The notes under the pieces are model-generated. The model was given only the letters and a program-made list of their open reading frames with translations. It was not told where the DNA came from and searched no databases. From CAISIP01 sp031403955 (GTDB taxonomy: Bacteria > Pseudomonadota > Gammaproteobacteria > Burkholderiales > Burkholderiaceae_C), in assembly GCA_031403955.1 (NCBI GenBank), contig JANNGR010000047.1:1-16317 (forward strand): a DNA stretch of 16,317 nucleotides. The letters run 5' to 3'. Both the position numbers and the translations under genes were made by a program. Of this stretch, positions 6,966 to 13,936 are shown in pieces. Position 1 is the stretch's first letter, and the number at the start of each line of letters is the position of its first letter.

Positions 6966-8540
6966 ATGGCAGACAAGACTACACCTGAACTGGCGCGCGA
7001 GACACTCAAGCAACTGGTGGTCAGGAAAATGGCACCAACGCCGGCCAATTACCAGGCGATCTTCAACGAGATTGGCGGCCTGCCCAATGACCCCCCATTT
7101 CCGCTCGACCAGTTGCGCAAAATAGCGCGCGAGTTGCCGGCCAAGACCCCGGGCCAGCAAAAGCAGCGTGGCTTGCTCGAATACGCGGTAACCCAGTTGA
7201 GTTGGGAAGGGGTGCAAAACGCGCTGGTGGCGTATGGTGGATTCAGTCCAAGAAGCGGTTTGGAGCCATCGGGCTTTGGCGCCTTGACGGCCAGTGAGAC
7301 CACGCCGGTGGTGGAAGGAACGGCCGCCAGGGCGACGAGTGCCCCGGCCCTGACGGCCGATTTTCTGGAGCAAATCGCGCGACTGATTGAATTCGCCCGC
7401 CCGGCGCTGGGAATCGATGACGCGCGGTTTACCGAGCAGACACAGGAACTGCTGCGGGTCATGCGCCAACCCGGCGCGGATATCGTGCAGGTCAAACAGA
7501 TGTTGAGCACTTTTGGGCATCGGGTTTCGTTTGCCGCGGAAGACCAGGCCGAGATAAAGGCCACCTTGCTGCACCTGTTGCGCCTGATCATGGAAAACAT
7601 AAGCGAATTGAGCCTGGACGACCGCTGGCTAAAGGGACAAGTCGAAGCTTTGATGAGCGCCGCCACACCACCCATCACCTTGCGCAGGCTGGACGATGTG
7701 GAACGCCGGTTGCGCGATGTGATGCTAAAGCAGTCCGAGGCCAAGGGACGGGCGGTAGAGGCGCAGGAAGAAATGCGCCATATGTTGGGAACCTTCATCG
7801 AGCGCCTGTCGCTGATTACCGATTCCACCAGCGCCTACGGTGGCAAGATGGAAGAAAGCGCCAGATTGATCGAACAGGCCAAGAGCCTGCAGGAATTGGC
7901 GCCGGTACTTAAGGAAGTGGTGGCCGCGACACGCAGCATGGCCAGCGACACACTCGCCGCTCGTGATGAATTGCGCGGCATGCGCGAGCGCGTGCAGGTG
8001 ACCGAGGCGGAAATCGCCAATCTGCACCTGGAGTTGGACCGGGTCACGGCCCAGGCGCGCCATGATCCCTTGACCGGCGCGCTCAATCGCAAAGGTCTGG
8101 ATGAAGCGTTGAACCGTGAAGTGTCCAATGTGCGGCGCAAGGAAACGCCTCTGTGTCTGGCATTGCTGGATATCGACAATTTCAAGAATATCAACGATAA
8201 CCTGGGACATACCACCGGCGATCTGGCGCTGGCCCATCTGGCGCAGGTGGCGCGTGAATGCATGCGTCCGCAGGATGTTTTGGCGCGTTACGGCGGCGAA
8301 GAGTTTGTCGTCCTGTTGCCCGATACGCCGCTGGACCGGGGCATCGAGGCCATGATTCGTTTGCAGCGCGAATTGACCAAACGGTTCTTTCTGGCCGGCG
8401 CGGAAAAGATCCTGATAACCTTCAGCGCCGGGGTCGCGCAACTGGCGCCCGACGAGGACGGTGCCGCGGCAATCAAACGTGCCGACCAGGCCATGTATAC
8501 CGCCAAACGGGCCGGCAAGAATCGTGTACTAGGCGCCTGA
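6966..8540 (+). CDS. Diguanylate cyclase (GGEEF) with long helical N-terminal region
   Basis: This 524-residue protein makes cyclic di-GMP from two GTP molecules, controlling motility and biofilm choices. The C-terminal GGDEF domain starts at DPLTGALNR (D367). It has metal-binding LDIDNFKNIND (D402), the active-site signature GGEEF (443-447) and an inhibitory I-site R434-P-Q-D437 exactly five residues before it, so both catalysis and product inhibition look intact. The first 360 residues show no membrane helices and no named sensor domain. They are rich in helix and end in a probable coiled coil (about 240-360), likely for dimerisation. The early part (about 1-75, TPELARETLKQLV...ANYQAIFNEIGG) is a conserved-looking helical module of unknown ligand. 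GAGGG overlaps the previous stop and lies 10 bases before the ATG. NnrU follows 22 bp downstream. Confidence 0.94.
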   Translation: MADKTTPELARETLKQLVVRKMAPTPANYQAIFNEIGGLPNDPPFPLDQLRKIARELPAKTPGQQKQRGLLEYAVTQLSWEGVQNALVAYGGFSPRSGLEPSGFGALTASETTPVVEGTAARATSAPALTADFLEQIARLIEFARPALGIDDARFTEQTQELLRVMRQPGADIVQVKQMLSTFGHRVSFAAEDQAEIKATLLHLLRLIMENISELSLDDRWLKGQVEALMSAATPPITLRRLDDVERRLRDVMLKQSEAKGRAVEAQEEMRHMLGTFIERLSLITDSTSAYGGKMEESARLIEQAKSLQELAPVLKEVVAATRSMASDTLAARDELRGMRERVQVTEAEIANLHLELDRVTAQARHDPLTGALNRKGLDEALNREVSNVRRKETPLCLALLDIDNFKNINDNLGHTTGDLALAHLAQVARECMRPQDVLARYGGEEFVVLLPDTPLDRGIEAMIRLQRELTKRFFLAGAEKILITFSAGVAQLAPDEDGAAAIKRADQAMYTAKRAGKNRVLGA

Positions 8541-8562
8541 CAGGCGTTGAGGAGTTGCTTGT

Positions 8563-9141
8563 ATGCTGGTTCTGATTATTGGATTGGTGCTGTTTCTCGG
8601 AGTGCACTCCATTCGCATCGTGGCGGATGACTGGCGCACGCAAACCATAACCCGCATCGGCGAGCGGCCGTGGAAAGGGTTGTACGCGTTGGTGTCCCTG
8701 CTTGGATTTGGCTTGATCATCTGGGGCTTTGGACTGGCGCGCGCGCAACCGGTGCAGTTGTGGAGCCCGCCGGTTGCGATGCGCCATTTGGCGTCGCTGT
8801 TGACGTTGATCGCGTTTGTGTTGCTGGCTGCGGCGTATGTGCCCGGCAACGGCATCAAGGCGCGACTGCACCATCCGATGGTATTGGCCGTGAAGGTGTG
8901 GGCGTTGGCGCATTTGCTGTCCAACGGGAATGTGGCGCATGTGTTGCTGTTTGGAGCATTCCTGGCCTGGGCGGTATTGAACTTCGCCGCCGCGCGCCAA
9001 CGCGACCAAGTTGCGGGCACGGTTTATGCCCCGGGTAACGCCAAGGCGACTGTCGTCACGGTGCTGGCGGGCGGCCTAGTCTGGGCCGTATTCGCCCTGT
9101 GGCTGCATGGCTGGTTGATGGGCATCCGCCCCCTCGGCTGA
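8563..9141 (+). CDS. NnrU-family integral membrane protein
   Basis: The 192-residue, strongly hydrophobic protein begins MLVLIIGLVLFLGVHSIR and contains RPWKGLYALVSLLGFGLIIWGF and HLLSNGNVAHVLLFG, hallmarks of the NnrU family. About six membrane helices are visible. NnrU was first found near nitrite and nitric-oxide reductase regulation genes in denitrifiers; its biochemical role is unsettled, and relatives occur in non-denitrifiers. TGAGGAG at 8548-8554 lies 8 bases before the ATG. It is the last gene of the run that includes the hydrolase and the diguanylate cyclase and meets DUF2788 tail to tail with 15 bp between stop codons. No nitrite or nitric oxide reductase gene is present in the window. 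Confidence 0.92.
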   Translation: MLVLIIGLVLFLGVHSIRIVADDWRTQTITRIGERPWKGLYALVSLLGFGLIIWGFGLARAQPVQLWSPPVAMRHLASLLTLIAFVLLAAAYVPGNGIKARLHHPMVLAVKVWALAHLLSNGNVAHVLLFGAFLAWAVLNFAAARQRDQVAGTVYAPGNAKATVVTVLAGGLVWAVFALWLHGWLMGIRPLG

Positions 9142-9156
9142 TGCGCCATCGGTGGA

Positions 9157-9369
9157 TCACTTTATGTTCAGGGCCCACTGAATCAAGTACTTGGCGGCAA
9201 AGCCGGCCATGCCGAAGCCCAGGCCCAGAAAAATCACGAATGTACCGAACTTGCCGGCTTTGGATTCCCAGGCAAGTTGTGCCACGATGAACAACATGTA
9301 GAGAACGAATGCGCTAAGGCCAAACGTGAGGCCAAAGGCGGCGATCTGCTCTTCGGTGAATCCAAACAT
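9157..9369 (-). CDS. DUF2788-family small membrane protein
   Basis: The 70-residue protein starts MFGFTEEQIAAFGLTFGLSAF and has two predicted membrane helices, about residues 12-33 and 42-62. It ends KYLIQWALNIK, typical in length and layout of DUF2788 proteins of Beta- and Gammaproteobacteria. Its function is unknown. The start ATG (9367-9369) shares one base with the stop of the upstream DUF2189 gene (TGATG), so the two are translationally coupled and probably work in the same membrane process. Confidence 0.8.
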   Translation of the reverse strand: MFGFTEEQIAAFGLTFGLSAFVLYMLFIVAQLAWESKAGKFGTFVIFLGLGFGMAGFAAKYLIQWALNIK

Positions 9370-10211
9370 CAGGTACGACCGGTCGCCAAGGGACGTTGCG
9401 GCAACGCCGATGCGTCCACCAGGTCGCGGTAGGCGTGCCAGCTGGCGTGGCCCAGCACCGGCACCAGTATGGTCAGCCCCAACAACAGGGTGGCAAAACC
9501 CAGCAGCACCAGCAACATGATCAGTCCGGCCCAGACGGCCATCGGTATCGGATTGGCCAGCACCACGCGCCAACTGGTCAGCACGGCCTCCAGCAGGCTG
9601 ATGCGCCGGTCCAGCATCAATGGCATGGCGACGGCACTGGAGGCAAAAATCGGCGCCGCCAATGCACCCCCCATCGCCAGCCAGGTTTCGAAAAGAAAAT
9701 GGTTCGGCTCCAGCACCACATGTCGCACAAAGTCCATCGGGGTATTCACCGGTGCTGGTGCCAACAGCGTGATGAGCGCGGCCGAGGTCAACACCCAACC
9801 AGTCCCCGCCAGCGCCAGCAACACGCCGAAACGCACCAGGCACCAATAGCCACTGGGGTCCGCCAGTTGCGACTGTCGCCAGCTCAGCCAGGTGTCACGC
9901 AGCAGGCGAAAACCGATCGGATCACCGCGCTCCAGGGCGCGGCTCATCGCGTACAGGCTGGTTGCCAGCACCGGCGCCACAACCAGGAAGCCGGAGAACG
10001 CACCGGCCAACAACCAGAATTTCTGGTGTGCCACGGCAATCAGCACCAGGCCAAAAGCAGCCACTACGGCGCCATGCGCCAGGCTCAGCCAGCCACATCG
10101 GAACAGATCGCGCCAGCCAAGTGCCAGCCATGACAACGGTCGGTTGAACGTAATCCGGCGCACCGCCGGTATCGGTTGGGTGGTGTTGGAGTCGATGGAT
10201 GGGCTGCTCAT
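9369..10211 (-). CDS. DUF2189-family integral membrane protein
   Basis: This 280-residue membrane protein carries the DUF2189 N-terminal pattern VRRITFNRPLSWLALGWRD (about 17-35). About six hydrophobic helices follow, including LAHGAVVAAFGLVLIAVA, AGAFSGFLVVAPVLA and the C-terminal WAGLIMLLVLLGFATLLLG. The family is uncharacterised, and I know no enzymatic residues for it. The ATG at 10211 lacks a strong ribosome binding site. An FNR/Anr-like box is centred at 10274.5, with a TAAACT hexamer at 10240-10245 on the minus strand 32 bases away. This is close to the spacing of a class II FNR-activated promoter, so low-oxygen expression of DUF2189-DUF2788 is a reasonable inference. Confidence 0.85.
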   Translation of the reverse strand: MSSPSIDSNTTQPIPAVRRITFNRPLSWLALGWRDLFRCGWLSLAHGAVVAAFGLVLIAVAHQKFWLLAGAFSGFLVVAPVLATSLYAMSRALERGDPIGFRLLRDTWLSWRQSQLADPSGYWCLVRFGVLLALAGTGWVLTSAALITLLAPAPVNTPMDFVRHVVLEPNHFLFETWLAMGGALAAPIFASSAVAMPLMLDRRISLLEAVLTSWRVVLANPIPMAVWAGLIMLLVLLGFATLLLGLTILVPVLGHASWHAYRDLVDASALPQRPLATGRT

Positions 10212-10267
10212 GGGGCGACGCCGAGTGACGGCAGGAGCAAGTTTAGGTCGCGCGCCCTCAGTGTGGC

Positions 10268-10281
10268 TTGATCTGAGTCAA
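10268..10281. promoter_or_regulatory. FNR/Anr-like box between DUF2189 and glutaredoxin-like genes
   Basis: TTGAT-ctga-GTCAA differs by one base from the FNR/Anr consensus TTGAT-N4-ATCAA. It lies in the 134 bp between two divergent genes. Leftward, a TAAACT hexamer centred 32 bp away gives near -41.5 geometry for the DUF2189 gene. Rightward, CATAAT (10312-10317) is a good -10 for the glutaredoxin-like gene, but the box would then sit near -50. The match is seen directly; regulation is inferred. Confidence 0.55.
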
Positions 10282-10345
10282 GTGAAGCCGGGTGCTGGCA
10301 CACCTGGGTCGCATAATTGGCCCATCTTTGTTTCGAGGACTTTGC

Positions 10346-10711
10346 ATGCCGCGCCCAATTCTTGACGAAGCCAGAATTCATCCGGCAATCCGGCAAAAAA
10401 TTACCACCCACCAGCAGGAAATCGTGCGCGAGGTTCAGGCAGCGATTGCCGTGCATCCGGTGGTGGTGGTGGGCATGGGCCAGAACCCGATGCCGAAGAA
10501 GGCGCGCAAGTTACTGGATGCGGCCAGCGTGGCCCACCATTACATCGAGTACGGAAACTATTTCAATACCTGGCGCAAACGCAACGCGCTCAAGTTGTGG
10601 ACCGGTTGGCCCACGTTTCCGATGGTGTTTGTCAAAGGCACGCTGGTTGGCGGCGCCGCTGACCTGGAAAAGTTGCTGGCCAGTGGTGAATTGAAAAAGA
10701 TGCTGGCTTGA
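10346..10711 (+). CDS. Glutaredoxin-like protein lacking all cysteines
   Basis: The 121-residue protein aligns with monothiol glutaredoxins of the Grx4/GrxD type over its C-terminal half. TGWPTFPMVFVKGTLVGGAADLEKLLASGEL (86 onward) includes the WPTFP cis-proline motif (P92) and the GG of the glutathione site. The CGFS active site is replaced: VVVVGMGQNPMPKKARKLL (39-57) has no cysteine, and the whole protein contains none. It therefore cannot do thiol-disulfide exchange or bind an Fe-S cluster through CGFS. Similar cysteine-less relatives with MxxNPxPxKA occur, from memory, in other proteobacteria, which suggests a conserved non-redox role rather than damage. ATG 10346 is chosen because CGAGGA lies 7 bases upstream; in-frame starts further upstream lack support. 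It is the only plus-strand gene of its segment. Confidence 0.83.
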   Translation: MPRPILDEARIHPAIRQKITTHQQEIVREVQAAIAVHPVVVVGMGQNPMPKKARKLLDAASVAHHYIEYGNYFNTWRKRNALKLWTGWPTFPMVFVKGTLVGGAADLEKLLASGELKKMLA

Positions 10712-10717
10712 AGCCTA

Positions 10718-10752
10718 GCGCCGCAGCGGCCAAATCTCGGCGCCTGCGGCGC
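10718..10752. terminator. Hairpin between convergent genes, possible bidirectional terminator
   Basis: GCGCCGCAG (10718-10726) and CTGCGGCGC (10744-10752) form a perfect 9-bp GC-rich stem with a 17-base loop. GGCTTG (10705-10710) and CAAGCC (10752-10757) can extend it across a bulge. It lies exactly between the converging glutaredoxin-like and Spy-like genes. No T-run follows on either outgoing strand, so it is not a textbook intrinsic terminator. Confidence 0.45.
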
Positions 10753-10779
10753 AAGCCAGGGTTGAAAAACCGGTCGCTC

Positions 10780-11286
10780 TTAGCCGTTCTGGTATGTTTT
10801 GCCATGCCCGCCGCCGTGTCGGCCACCGGGTCCACGGCGCATGGCGTTGGCGTCAAACACCTTTTGTTGTTCGGCACTTAGCGCGGCATAGAAGGTCTTG
10901 GTGGCTTCACCGCGTTTTGTCATTTCGGCGTCGCGTTGGGCCTTCATGGAACTCATCCGGTCGATACGTTCCGGTGTGCTGAGTCTTTCCATCTCCTCGT
11001 GCATCTTCCGGCGGTTTTCCGGGTTCATGCGCGCGGCCATGCCGGCTCCGGGTTGCATTGCTGCGACAAAGTTGGCCCATGCATTTTCCTGCGCGCCAGT
11101 GAGTTTGAGCTTGGCCTTTAGCTCGGCCTGGCGACTGGCCATTTTTTCCTGCATTTTGGCCGGGTCCATGCGATCGTGACGCGACATGCCGGCGGCCTGC
11201 GTGGTGCTGGTGTTTTGCGCGGTGGCCGCCAATCCAGCCGTGGCCAGCAGGGCCGAGAGAAGCAGGGGTTTGAATATCGATTTCAT
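10780..11286 (-). CDS. Spy/CpxP-like periplasmic protein (LTxxQ motifs)
   Basis: The 168-residue protein has a clear signal peptide: MKSIF, a hydrophobic core of leucines and alanines, and cleavage near ATA-Q at residues 23-24. The mature part is helical, charged and methionine-rich, with two LTxxQ-type motifs, LTGAQ (62-66) and LSAEQ (136-140), the hallmark of the Spy/CpxP fold. Family members are periplasmic chaperones or metal- and envelope-stress sensors. The tail RRGPGGRHGGGHG is glycine- and histidine-rich and could bind metal. AAAGGAAG lies 5 bases before the ATG. No two-component or ECF sigma gene is adjacent, so the regulator is elsewhere. Methionine and histidine content hints at a copper or similar metal link, but this is inference. 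Confidence 0.8.
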   Translation of the reverse strand: MKSIFKPLLLSALLATAGLAATAQNTSTTQAAGMSRHDRMDPAKMQEKMASRQAELKAKLKLTGAQENAWANFVAAMQPGAGMAARMNPENRRKMHEEMERLSTPERIDRMSSMKAQRDAEMTKRGEATKTFYAALSAEQQKVFDANAMRRGPGGRHGGGHGKTYQNG

Positions 11287-11430
11287 GTGAACTTCCTTTC
11301 AGTGAGAAGATGCCTGAAGCGCACCGGTGGCATCAGGTTGAAAGGTAGTTTGTCCGCGCCATGTATCTGCGCCATGACGCCCGGATAACAGTTTGTAAAG
11401 TTCGCCCGGCGTCTGACTGCCGTGGTGTTT

Positions 11431-12009
11431 TTACCGCGGCATGACTTTGCCTAGCAGTTGGGCCAGGGCGGCCCCATTTACCAGCTCGATCCGGTTCTGC
11501 GCCGCGACTCGGCGCGTATTGGCATTCACATCCGCGAGCGAGATGTAGCTGCAGTGGCTTGCGTCTCGCGTTTGTCTGGCTTTACCCAGGGCCAACAGCG
11601 CCGCGGCGCCGTGGTTGGCCGCTTTCCAGCGTTTGCAGGCCACCAGCGTGGTGCGCCCGGCCTTGGTAAGCAGCAGGTCGGCCGCATCGCCGTCCAGGCG
11701 GGTGACGGCATAACCTTGTTTGCCGTAGGCATGTTCCAGAACCCCCGAGAAGTCACGCCAGGACATTGCGGCGGCCACCTGCAGCGTGCGTGTCACCCGT
11801 TCAGGTGAGGGGGCCTGGAACTGCCGCCACGCGGCGATGATGCCGATTACCAGAAACGGAAAACCGCCCATCATGCCAAATACCACGTATTGCTGCGGCA
11901 GCAGCGCCCGTGACAATAACGCGAATGCCGCGACAACAGCAATGCTGACCCACCAGGGTGAGCGCAGCAACATTGCGAACATCGAGTTCTCGGCCATCTT
12001 CCATTTCAC
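11431..12009 (-). CDS. Membrane-anchored Mrr-like restriction endonuclease-fold protein
   Basis: The 192-residue protein begins with two membrane helices, about residues 18-37 and 41-61. A soluble domain follows in which FSGVLEHAYGKQGYAVTRL (87-105), GDAADLLLTKAG (107-118) and LVACKRWK (122-129) match the Mrr-type PD-(D/E)xK fold. D111 and K126 are kept; the usual Q-x-K is A124-C125-K126, so activity is uncertain. The end, NRIELVNGAALAQLL, matches the C-terminal end of Mrr-cat domains. The start is GTG at 12009 because AAGGAGGT sits 7 bases upstream; ATG at 11997 is an alternative. It is divergent from the hemerythrin gene across 181 bp. Possible roles are type IV restriction, DNA turnover at the membrane, or a non-catalytic role. 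Confidence 0.73.
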   Translation of the reverse strand: MKWKMAENSMFAMLLRSPWWVSIAVVAAFALLSRALLPQQYVVFGMMGGFPFLVIGIIAAWRQFQAPSPERVTRTLQVAAAMSWRDFSGVLEHAYGKQGYAVTRLDGDAADLLLTKAGRTTLVACKRWKAANHGAAALLALGKARQTRDASHCSYISLADVNANTRRVAAQNRIELVNGAALAQLLGKVMPR

Positions 12010-12112
12010 GCAGGCACCTCCTTTTTTGGCCCGAATTCAAGGCGCTCGCCGGTTTGTACCATGGGGACCATGACTTGGGCTGCGCTGCGACCTGGACCAG
12101 TCTGACCAGGGG

Positions 12113-12126
12113 TTGACCTGAATCAA
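12113..12126. promoter_or_regulatory. FNR/Anr-like box upstream of hemerythrin gene
   Basis: TTGAC-ctga-ATCAA is one base off the consensus TTGAT-N4-ATCAA. Its centre (12119.5) is 32 bp before a weak GATGCT -10 candidate (12149-12154), giving class II activator geometry for the hemerythrin gene whose ATG is at 12191. An imperfect palindrome CCTGG-N10-CCAGG (12091-12110) lies just upstream. The match is seen; the role is inferred. Confidence 0.55.
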
Positions 12127-12190
12127 GCCCAATGACCGTGAACAGTGCGATGCTCCAGCGTTCAGATCGTCAATTTGAAGGAGACCGGTC

Positions 12191-12778
12191 ATGACCCATG
12201 AATGTATGCGGATAATTCGCGATGAACATGCCGCGCTGGCGGCCATGTTGCGTTCGTTGCTGATGATGGTGCAGCGCGGACCGGGCAACGAACCGGAACA
12301 ATTTTTTGATGTGTTGCGCGCTATGCTGTTTTATATCGACGAATTCCCGGAACGCTTGCACCATCCCAAGGAGTCAGAGTTGTTGTTTCCCAAGGTGTTG
12401 CGCGCGGCACCCCAAATAACGGCCACCATCGAACGGCTGGAGCAGGACCATGTGCGCGGGGAAGGCGCGGTGCGCGAGTTGCAGCACCATTTGCTTGCCT
12501 GGGAGCTTCTGGGCGACTCGCGGCGTCAGGCTTTTGACCTTGCTGCCAGGAGTTACGTGGATTTTTATCTGGAGCACATGCGGCTGGAGGAGTCGGCAAT
12601 TTTGCCCGAGGCCGAAAAATCCCTGGACGAAGCCGACTGGTTTGAACTCGACGTTGCATTTGCCTCCAATTGCGATCCTTTGACCGGCAAATACCCGCGC
12701 GACCCGTTGTACGACCGGCTGTTCACCCGCATCGTGATGACCGCCCCGGAGCCAATCGGGCTCGGTTCCAGTCGCTAA
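12191..12778 (+). CDS. Hemerythrin HHE cation-binding domain protein
   Basis: The 195-residue cytoplasmic protein has the complete HHE di-iron ligand set in order: H13 (RDEHAAL), H57/H58 with E61 (HHPKE), H87 (EQDH), and H129 with E133 (HMRLEE). This is a four-helix bundle that binds two irons and, in relatives, oxygen or nitric oxide. Bacterial roles include oxygen sensing or supply and protection or repair of iron-sulfur proteins. The last 50 residues (from about DEADWFELDVAF) extend the bundle, as in other standalone proteins of this group. AAGGAGA lies just upstream of the ATG at 12191. An FNR-like box 65 bp upstream fits low-oxygen expression. It converges with the ene-reductase gene, with 36 bp between stop codons. 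Confidence 0.94.
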   Translation: MTHECMRIIRDEHAALAAMLRSLLMMVQRGPGNEPEQFFDVLRAMLFYIDEFPERLHHPKESELLFPKVLRAAPQITATIERLEQDHVRGEGAVRELQHHLLAWELLGDSRRQAFDLAARSYVDFYLEHMRLEESAILPEAEKSLDEADWFELDVAFASNCDPLTGKYPRDPLYDRLFTRIVMTAPEPIGLGSSR

Positions 12779-12785
12779 CCAAACG

Positions 12786-12810
12786 CTGGCCGGGAGTTTT
12801 CGACGGCCGG
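12786..12810. terminator. Weak hairpin between hemerythrin and ene-reductase genes
   Basis: CTGGCCG (12786-12792) and CGGCCGG (12804-12810) form a 7-bp stem with one G-T wobble and an 11-base loop in the short convergent gap. No terminal T-run follows, so its terminator role is only suggested by position. Confidence 0.3.
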
Positions 12811-12814
12811 TCGG

Positions 12815-13924
12815 TCAGGCGGCGAGCGCTGGGTAGTCGGTATAACCCTTGTCCGTGCCGCCATAAAACGTGGCGCGATCCGGGGTGTTGAGCGGCGCGT
12901 TTTCGCGCAGGCGGCGTGGCAGATCCGGATTGGCGATGAACAGCTTGCCAAAAGCCACCAGGTCGGCGCCTTCGGCGACCGACTGATCGGCTAGCGCGCC
13001 GTCGTAACCATTGTTGACCATCCATGCGCCGGTGCCGCCAGCGGCGCGGTAAGCGCTGCGCAATGCCGCATAGTCAAACGGCTTTTCACCTTGCATGTGG
13101 TCCCTTGGGCCACCGGTGGCGCCCTCGATCACATGCAGGTAAGCCAGCCCCAAGGGCGCGAGTCGGCCCACTACATGGTCAAACAGCGGCTGTGGATGCA
13201 CGTCCGACGCGTCGTTGGAGGGTGTCACCGGAGACAGGCGCAAGCCGACCCGGTGGGCGCCGATTTCCTGGGTGATGGCCCCCATTACTTCGAGCAGCAA
13301 GCGGGCCCGGTTCTCGATTGAGCCGCCATAGGCGTCGTTGCGGTGGTTGGAGCCCGATCGAAGGAACTGGTCGAGCAAATAACCGTTGGAGCCGTGTACC
13401 TCGACACCGTCAAATCCGGCCCGAACGGCACATCGCGCCGCGTGCCGGTAGTCGGCTACGATGCCTGGCAGTTCATCCAGGCGCAAGGCTCTTGGCGTCG
13501 AGGTTTCCACGAACGTGGGCACCCCTTCGCGTATCAGCAGGGTCTTGGTCTTGGCAACGATCGCGGAGGGCGCCACCGGGGCCTGGCCACCCGGTTGCAG
13601 GTCTACATGCGATACCCGCCCGACGTGCCAGAGCTGCACCACAATTTTTCCGCCAGCCGCATGCACCGACTCGGTGACGCGTTTCCACGCCGCCACTTGC
13701 TGTTCGTTCCAGATGCCGGGAACGTCCACATAACCCAGGCCCTGGTGGCTGATGGCCGTGGCTTCGGAAATTATCAATCCGGCCCCGGCACGCTGCGTGT
13801 AATAGGTGACCATCGATTGGGTTGGAATAGCGCCTGGCGCCCGGTTGCGGGTCAGCGGGGCCATCACGATGCGGTTGGCGAGGGTCAGGCTGCCGGCCTG
13901 CACGGGATCGAATAACCGGGTCAT
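12815..13924 (-). CDS. nemA: Old Yellow Enzyme family ene-reductase (N-ethylmaleimide reductase-like)
   Basis: This is a flavin (FMN) enzyme that uses NAD(P)H to reduce activated C=C bonds in quinones, maleimides and enals, or nitro compounds. The 369-residue protein fits the family length. Visible motifs are RIVMAPLTRNR (T25 near the FMN), VVQLWHVGRVSH, HGSNGYLLDQFL with substrate-binding H177 and N180 and proton-donor Y182, NDAYGGSIENRARLLLEV, and GADLVAFGKLFIANPDL for FMN phosphate binding. It follows the GST gene by 12 bp, so they probably form an electrophile-detoxification operon. No clear ribosome binding site precedes the ATG. It could be inducible by electrophiles through NemR-like control, but no such regulator gene is in the window. 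Confidence 0.95.
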   Translation of the reverse strand: MTRLFDPVQAGSLTLANRIVMAPLTRNRAPGAIPTQSMVTYYTQRAGAGLIISEATAISHQGLGYVDVPGIWNEQQVAAWKRVTESVHAAGGKIVVQLWHVGRVSHVDLQPGGQAPVAPSAIVAKTKTLLIREGVPTFVETSTPRALRLDELPGIVADYRHAARCAVRAGFDGVEVHGSNGYLLDQFLRSGSNHRNDAYGGSIENRARLLLEVMGAITQEIGAHRVGLRLSPVTPSNDASDVHPQPLFDHVVGRLAPLGLAYLHVIEGATGGPRDHMQGEKPFDYAALRSAYRAAGGTGAWMVNNGYDGALADQSVAEGADLVAFGKLFIANPDLPRRLRENAPLNTPDRATFYGGTDKGYTDYPALAA

Positions 13925-13936
13925 GCAGGCTTAAGG

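Noticed and set aside
6747..7574. 275-residue minus-strand open frame
   Set aside because: Antisense to the hydrolase end and the diguanylate cyclase; no domain.
9396..10133. 245-residue plus-strand Gln/His-rich frame
   Set aside because: Antisense to DUF2189; the composition is that of a shadow frame of a Leu/Trp/Ala-rich membrane protein.
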